NCBI GenBank assembly: GCA_025359915.1
Contig: JANYDE010000083.1
Span: forward strand, 1 to 38,672
From: Chamaesiphon sp. 336R_metabinner_41
GTDB lineage: Bacteria; Cyanobacteriota; Cyanobacteriia; Cyanobacteriales; Chamaesiphonaceae
Length of the DNA stretch: 38,672 nt
Reading direction: 5' to 3'
The notes beneath the pieces are model-generated. The model worked only from the letters and a program-made list of their open reading frames with translations. It was not told where the DNA came from and did no database searches. The first letter of the stretch is position 1, and the number at the start of each line of letters is the position of its first letter. Shown piece after piece: positions 34,894-38,672 of the stretch. The position numbers and the translations under genes are program-made.

Positions 34894-34924
34894 AGTAGGG
34901 ACAATTCATGAATTTCCCCTACCC
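34894..34924. repeat. Degenerate GTAGGGG(C/A)AATT palindrome
   Basis: Third copy in the window of the GTAGGGG-type palindrome (others at 1392-1421 and 22082-22129), with a short ATGAATT core and mismatched arms. Confidence 0.6.
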
Positions 34925-35044
34925 TGACGATCGATAAAATATTGTGATATTGATAGGCTCGTTGGCGGTAGCGGAGCGTTTGCCTGCGCAATAGCCTCCC
35001 GTCCCGAGAATCGAGATGTTTAAATTAAATTCCTAAGCACCGCC

Positions 35045-35050
35045 TATAAT
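35045..35050 (+). promoter_or_regulatory. Candidate -10 element of ileS
   Basis: A perfect TATAAT 35 bp before the GTG start, with no clear -35 at normal spacing. Confidence 0.4.
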
Positions 35051-35085
35051 ATACGGATATCGTCAACTAATCAGCATTTACTACC

Positions 35086-38000
35086 GTGGCAGCACCAGGA
35101 AGTTACAAGGACACCGTAAACTTACCCCAGACTAAGTTTGACATGCGCGCGAATGCCGTCAAACGGGAGCCGGAATTACAGAAATTCTGGGCAGATGAGC
35201 AGATTTTTGAGCGGTTGTCGGAATCTAATCCTGGTGAGATTTTCGTGCTCCATGATGGGCCGCCCTATGCTAATGGTACGTTGCATATGGGTCATGCGTT
35301 GAATAAGACGCTCAAGGATATTATCAATCGGTATCAGTTGCTCAAGGGTAGGAAGGTAAGGTATGTACCTGGCTGGGATTGTCATGGGCTACCGATCGAG
35401 CTTAAAGTAATTCAGGATATGAAGCCGGAGGAGCGGAAAAATCTGTCGCCGTTGGAATTGCGTCACAAGGCGGCGGAGTTTGCCAAGAAGACGGTGGAGG
35501 AGCAGAAGCTCGGCTTCAAACGGATGGGTGTATGGGCGGAGTGGGATAAGCCTTATCTAACGCTACAGCCGGAGTATGAGGCGGCTCAAATCGGTGTGTT
35601 TGGGCAAATGGTATTGAAGGGCTATATTTATCGCGGGTTAAAGCCTGTACATTGGAGTCCTAGTTCTAAGACGGCGTTGGCGGAAGCAGAGCTAGAATAT
35701 CCCGAAGGACATGTCTCGCGGAGTATTTTCGCTGGGTTTAAGGTTAATCATATTACTGATGCTGCGAGGGCTATTTTAGAGCCGTTTCAGGATGATTTAG
35801 CGGTGGCGATCTGGACGACTACGCCGTGGACGATTCCGGCAAATTTGGCGGTGGCGGTGAATCCCGATCTCAGTTATGCGATCGTCGAGGTATCTGCACC
35901 GGAGGATAATCAGTATACTGGCTGCAAGTATGCGATCGTGGCGGCGGATATGGTGGAGAGTTTAGCTGCTAAACTAAATCTGAATCTGACGACTCGATCG
36001 ATCATCAAGGGTGCAGAGTTGGAGTATTGTACCTATCAGCATCCGTTGTACGATCGAGTCAGTCCGATTATTATCGGTGGTGACTATATCACGACTGAAT
36101 CGGGTACTGGTTTGGTACATACAGCACCAGGGCATGGTCAAGAAGATTATATCTCAGGTCAGAAGTATGGGCTAGCAATTCTCGCTCCTGTAGATGGGGA
36201 TGGAAATTTTACTGAGGAAGCAGGGGAGTTATTTAAGGGTGCGAATGTTTTAGGTGATGGGAATGAGTTAGTCATTCAAGCTTTGATTCGGGAGCATTCG
36301 TTAATTAAGGAGGAAGCTTACCCACATAAATATCCTTATGATTGGCGGACAAAAAAGCCGACGATCTTTCGGGCGACGGAGCAATGGTTTGCATCGGTGA
36401 AGGGATTTAAAGAGGAAGCCTTAAAAGCAATTTCAGAAGTAGAATGGATTCCTGCTCAGGGTGAGAATCGGATTCGCCCGATGGTAGCGGAAAGATCGGA
36501 TTGGTGTATCTCCCGTCAACGCAATTGGGGCGTACCAATTCCGGTTTTCTATGATGAAGAAACCAACGAAACATTAATGACTGGCGAAACCATCGCCCAC
36601 GTTCAGAATATCGTCGCCGAGCATGGTTCTGATGCTTGGTATTCGATGTCTGTCGAGGAATTATTACCCGAATCCTATCGTCACAATGGACGTAGCTATC
36701 GTAAGGGGATGGATACGATGGATGTCTGGTTTGATTCCGGCTCTTCATGGGCGGCGGTGGCGCGTCAACGGGATAATTTAGTCTATCCAGTGGATATGTA
36801 TTTAGAAGGTTCCGATCAACATCGGGGCTGGTTCCAATCGAGTTTATTAACGAGTGTTGCTAATAATGGTATCGCGCCATTTAAAACCGTCCTGACTCAT
36901 GGATTTGTCCTGGACGAAAAGGGACGCAAAATGAGTAAATCATTGGGTAATATTATCGATCCAATGATTGTGATGGATGGTGGTAAAAACCAGCAGAAAG
37001 ATCCAGCTTATGGTGCCGATGTTGTGCGGCTGTGGGTATCCTCGGTAGACTATTCTAACGATGTCCTAATCGGCTCAACTGTTCTCAAACAACTATCCGA
37101 TGCTTCCCGCAAAATTCGGAATACAGCTCGATTCCTACTGGGAAATATCCACGACTTCGATCCAGCCACAGATGCAGTTCCCTACGCTGAATTGCCAGAA
37201 CTCGATCGATATATGCTCCACAGAATGAGCGAAGTATTAACCGAAATCACCGAATCATTCGATCGATATCAATTCTTTAAATTCTTCCAAATCATCCAAA
37301 ACTTCTGCATCGTCGATCTCTCCAACTTCTATCTAGACATCGCCAAAGACCGATTATACATCAGTTCACCCACATCCTTCCGCCGCCGCAGTTGCCAAAC
37401 CGTACTGGCAATTATCCTCGAAAACCTTACCCGCGCCATCTCACCCGTCCTCTGTCACATGGCAGAAGATATCTGGCAGTATTTGCCCTACCAAACCCCT
37501 TACAAGTCCGTATTTGAGTCTGGCTGGGTAAAACTCGATCCACAGTGGTCACAACCCGATTTAGCCCTCACCTGGGACAAAATTCGCGACCTGCGCACAG
37601 ATGTAAATAAGGTGATGGAACAAGCGCGCACCGATAAATCGATCGGTTCTTCCCTGGAAGCTAAAGTGTTATTACAGGTAGAAGATCCGACATTACGCGC
37701 TAAATTGCATGAATTGTCATTTTATACCCCGCTCCCAGCACCAGCACCTGTCAGCGCAGTCAAGGGAAATAAGAGTACTCCGACAATTGACAAATTAGTC
37801 AATAGCTCCCAAATTGTCGCAGCACAAAAACTCTTCCAAAGTGGGGGAAATGCGATCGGGAATACAGTTAATATTGTCACCGAGACATATAAACGAGGAT
37901 GGCGATTAATCGGTAATCTTTTCCTACTATTATCTGGCGGGATTAGCTTATATATTGCGATCGAATTAATTCATGTCGTCAATCGCATTCCCTTCGTCGA

Positions 38001-38475
38001 AACTGGACTAAAAGCAGTCGGATTGGTAATGAGCGTCTTATTTGTGAGTCGTAATTTACTCACAACAGATAAACGGAAAGCGACATTCGATCGAGCCATA
38101 GAGTATAAAAGTACCATTATCGGCGCACAAATGCCGATCGAGCGGATTGTTTCGCCAGTAGAAGATACAGGCGAATTAGTCGCACCCGCACCTGTAAATT
38201 TACCCGTCGAACCACTCACACCCCAACGTAAATCGAATGGTATCGATGAACTTCGATATCTATTCCTCGCCTCTCAAGTCGAGCTAATTGACGATGAGAG
38301 TAAACTGCAAGGATTAGCACACCAAACATCGATTGAAGGTGGGAAAATTGGTGTAACAACCGCAGAAGGTGAAAAATGCGATCGATGTTGGAATTATTCA
38401 CCCACTGTCGGACATTCTACCGAACATCCGACTGTATGCGATCGATGTGTTGATGCTTTAGCAGGTGAGTTTTAA
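35086..38475 (+). CDS. ileS: Isoleucyl-tRNA synthetase with CAAD membrane domain
   Basis: 1129 aa, about 170 longer than ordinary bacterial-type IleRS. GTG start; the typical KDTVNLPQTKFDMRANAVKRE follows immediately, so later ATGs would cut the family N-terminus. Class I motifs are HMGH (67-70) and KMSKS (615-619), with an editing domain between. The anticodon-binding domain runs to about 880. Residues about 882-1050 are an insertion with two membrane helices (GWRLIGNLFLLLSGGISLYI and GLKAVGLVMSVLFVSRNLL), the CAAD domain known to tether some cyanobacterial synthetases to thylakoids. The C-terminal zinc finger CDRC...CDRC (1098-1121) is intact. Strand composition flips from G-rich to C-rich within the gene. 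Confidence 0.96.
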   Translation: MAAPGSYKDTVNLPQTKFDMRANAVKREPELQKFWADEQIFERLSESNPGEIFVLHDGPPYANGTLHMGHALNKTLKDIINRYQLLKGRKVRYVPGWDCHGLPIELKVIQDMKPEERKNLSPLELRHKAAEFAKKTVEEQKLGFKRMGVWAEWDKPYLTLQPEYEAAQIGVFGQMVLKGYIYRGLKPVHWSPSSKTALAEAELEYPEGHVSRSIFAGFKVNHITDAARAILEPFQDDLAVAIWTTTPWTIPANLAVAVNPDLSYAIVEVSAPEDNQYTGCKYAIVAADMVESLAAKLNLNLTTRSIIKGAELEYCTYQHPLYDRVSPIIIGGDYITTESGTGLVHTAPGHGQEDYISGQKYGLAILAPVDGDGNFTEEAGELFKGANVLGDGNELVIQALIREHSLIKEEAYPHKYPYDWRTKKPTIFRATEQWFASVKGFKEEALKAISEVEWIPAQGENRIRPMVAERSDWCISRQRNWGVPIPVFYDEETNETLMTGETIAHVQNIVAEHGSDAWYSMSVEELLPESYRHNGRSYRKGMDTMDVWFDSGSSWAAVARQRDNLVYPVDMYLEGSDQHRGWFQSSLLTSVANNGIAPFKTVLTHGFVLDEKGRKMSKSLGNIIDPMIVMDGGKNQQKDPAYGADVVRLWVSSVDYSNDVLIGSTVLKQLSDASRKIRNTARFLLGNIHDFDPATDAVPYAELPELDRYMLHRMSEVLTEITESFDRYQFFKFFQIIQNFCIVDLSNFYLDIAKDRLYISSPTSFRRRSCQTVLAIILENLTRAISPVLCHMAEDIWQYLPYQTPYKSVFESGWVKLDPQWSQPDLALTWDKIRDLRTDVNKVMEQARTDKSIGSSLEAKVLLQVEDPTLRAKLHELSFYTPLPAPAPVSAVKGNKSTPTIDKLVNSSQIVAAQKLFQSGGNAIGNTVNIVTETYKRGWRLIGNLFLLLSGGISLYIAIELIHVVNRIPFVETGLKAVGLVMSVLFVSRNLLTTDKRKATFDRAIEYKSTIIGAQMPIERIVSPVEDTGELVAPAPVNLPVEPLTPQRKSNGIDELRYLFLASQVELIDDESKLQGLAHQTSIEGGKIGVTTAEGEKCDRCWNYSPTVGHSTEHPTVCDRCVDALAGEF

Positions 38476-38510
38476 GTACTAATCATAGATTCAGAATATC
38501 TACAATGGAC

Positions 38511-38539
38511 ACCCCTGCACAATTAACCTGTAGCAGGGT
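38511..38539 (+). terminator. Weak hairpin after ileS
   Basis: Arms ACCCCTGC (38511-38518) and GCAGGGT (38533-38539), one bulged base, 35 bp past the stop. No strong T-run. Confidence 0.35.
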
Positions 38540-38568
38540 GGTTTCATACACCGGAAGAAAAATCGCTT

Positions 38569-38642
38569 AGTCCACTTCAGTGGACTTTCGCTCTTAGCCC
38601 CAAATTCATTTGTTCGCGTAGCGTCTGCCTTCGCAGAGGGCG
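38569..38642. repeat. Dispersed repeat elements at the window end
   Basis: Near-perfect palindrome AGTCCACTTCAGTGGACT (38569-38586), then a GC-rich imperfect hairpin with CGCGTAGCGTCTGCC and CGCAGAGGGCG (about 38615-38642). Both look like the dispersed palindromic repeats common between cyanobacterial genes. Confidence 0.55.
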
Positions 38643-38672
38643 TTTGAAGACTAAGAACTAGGGTTTTGACAT

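Larger units (their letters stand above)
34647..35085. other. 439-bp gap with IS1-type remnant and repeats
   Basis: Holds, in order, the hairpin at 34684, an IS1-type transposase remnant (34759-34893), a GTAGGGG palindrome (34894-34924), and a GC-rich repeat with GGCGGTAGCGGAGCG at about 34966-35010. A likely -10 for ileS lies at 35045. Confidence 0.6.

Noticed and set aside
1-38672. CRISPR arrays, rRNA and tRNA genes
   Set aside because: The tandem repeats have no spacers of constant length, and I found no tRNA T-loop-like or rRNA-like segment in the gaps. A covariance-model scan would be needed to be sure.

Overview
The window looks like a cyanobacterial chromosome segment. The evidence is a group 2 sigma factor of the cyanobacterial type, a Ycf46-family AAA protein, a Ser/Thr kinase fused to pentapeptide repeats, and an isoleucyl-tRNA synthetase carrying the membrane-anchoring CAAD insertion. 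Intergenic regions hold many heptamer tandem repeats, and the palindrome TCGATCGA is strongly over-represented. I cannot name the species.

Layout. 1-5 kb: sigma factor, a secreted hypothetical protein, an SH3-like membrane protein with a small overlapping gene, ycf46, and a Phd/YefM antitoxin whose PIN toxin survives only as a 27-codon stub. 5-10.9 kb: von Willebrand A lipoprotein, kinase-pentapeptide protein, small membrane proteins, and tilS. 11.2-17.7 kb: an accessory defence island. On the minus strand it has a PT-DNA-binding (SBD-HNH) restriction endonuclease followed 28 bp later by dndC. On the plus strand it has a DUF1016 nuclease cut off at its catalytic ExK motif, a decayed IS630 transposase, a broken HepT toxin and dndB. 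17.8-31 kb: a large PilX-like protein, acpP-fabF, a Deg/HtrA protease, an ABC-F protein, FtsH, a GT4 glycosyltransferase and the ribosome-assembly GTPase YlqF. 30-33 kb: the lipopolysaccharide-export genes lptA-lptB-lptF/G in one orientation. 33-38.5 kb: a 12-repeat TPR protein, an IS1-type remnant and ileS.

The most interesting part is the defence island. DndC (sulfur insertion) and DndB (DGQHR protein) belong to DNA phosphorothioation. The HNH enzyme next to dndC carries a sulfur-binding-type domain that in known relatives targets phosphorothioated DNA, so a modification gene and a nuclease expected to attack that modification share an apparent operon. dndA, dndD and dndE are absent from the window. 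A roughly 70-bp block containing a perfect GTTTTTAAAAAC palindrome and a promoter-like -35/-10 pair occurs just upstream of both the DUF1016 gene and dndB, suggesting common control. The island also shows decay: two truncated toxin genes lie in or near it, together with a truncated nuclease and a stop-containing transposase.

The rest of the window is mostly housekeeping. Points of note are a tandemly duplicated LptA, a G-quadruplex-forming tract directly abutting the lptB start codon, an FtsH lacking its first membrane segment, and a base-composition flip midway through ileS.
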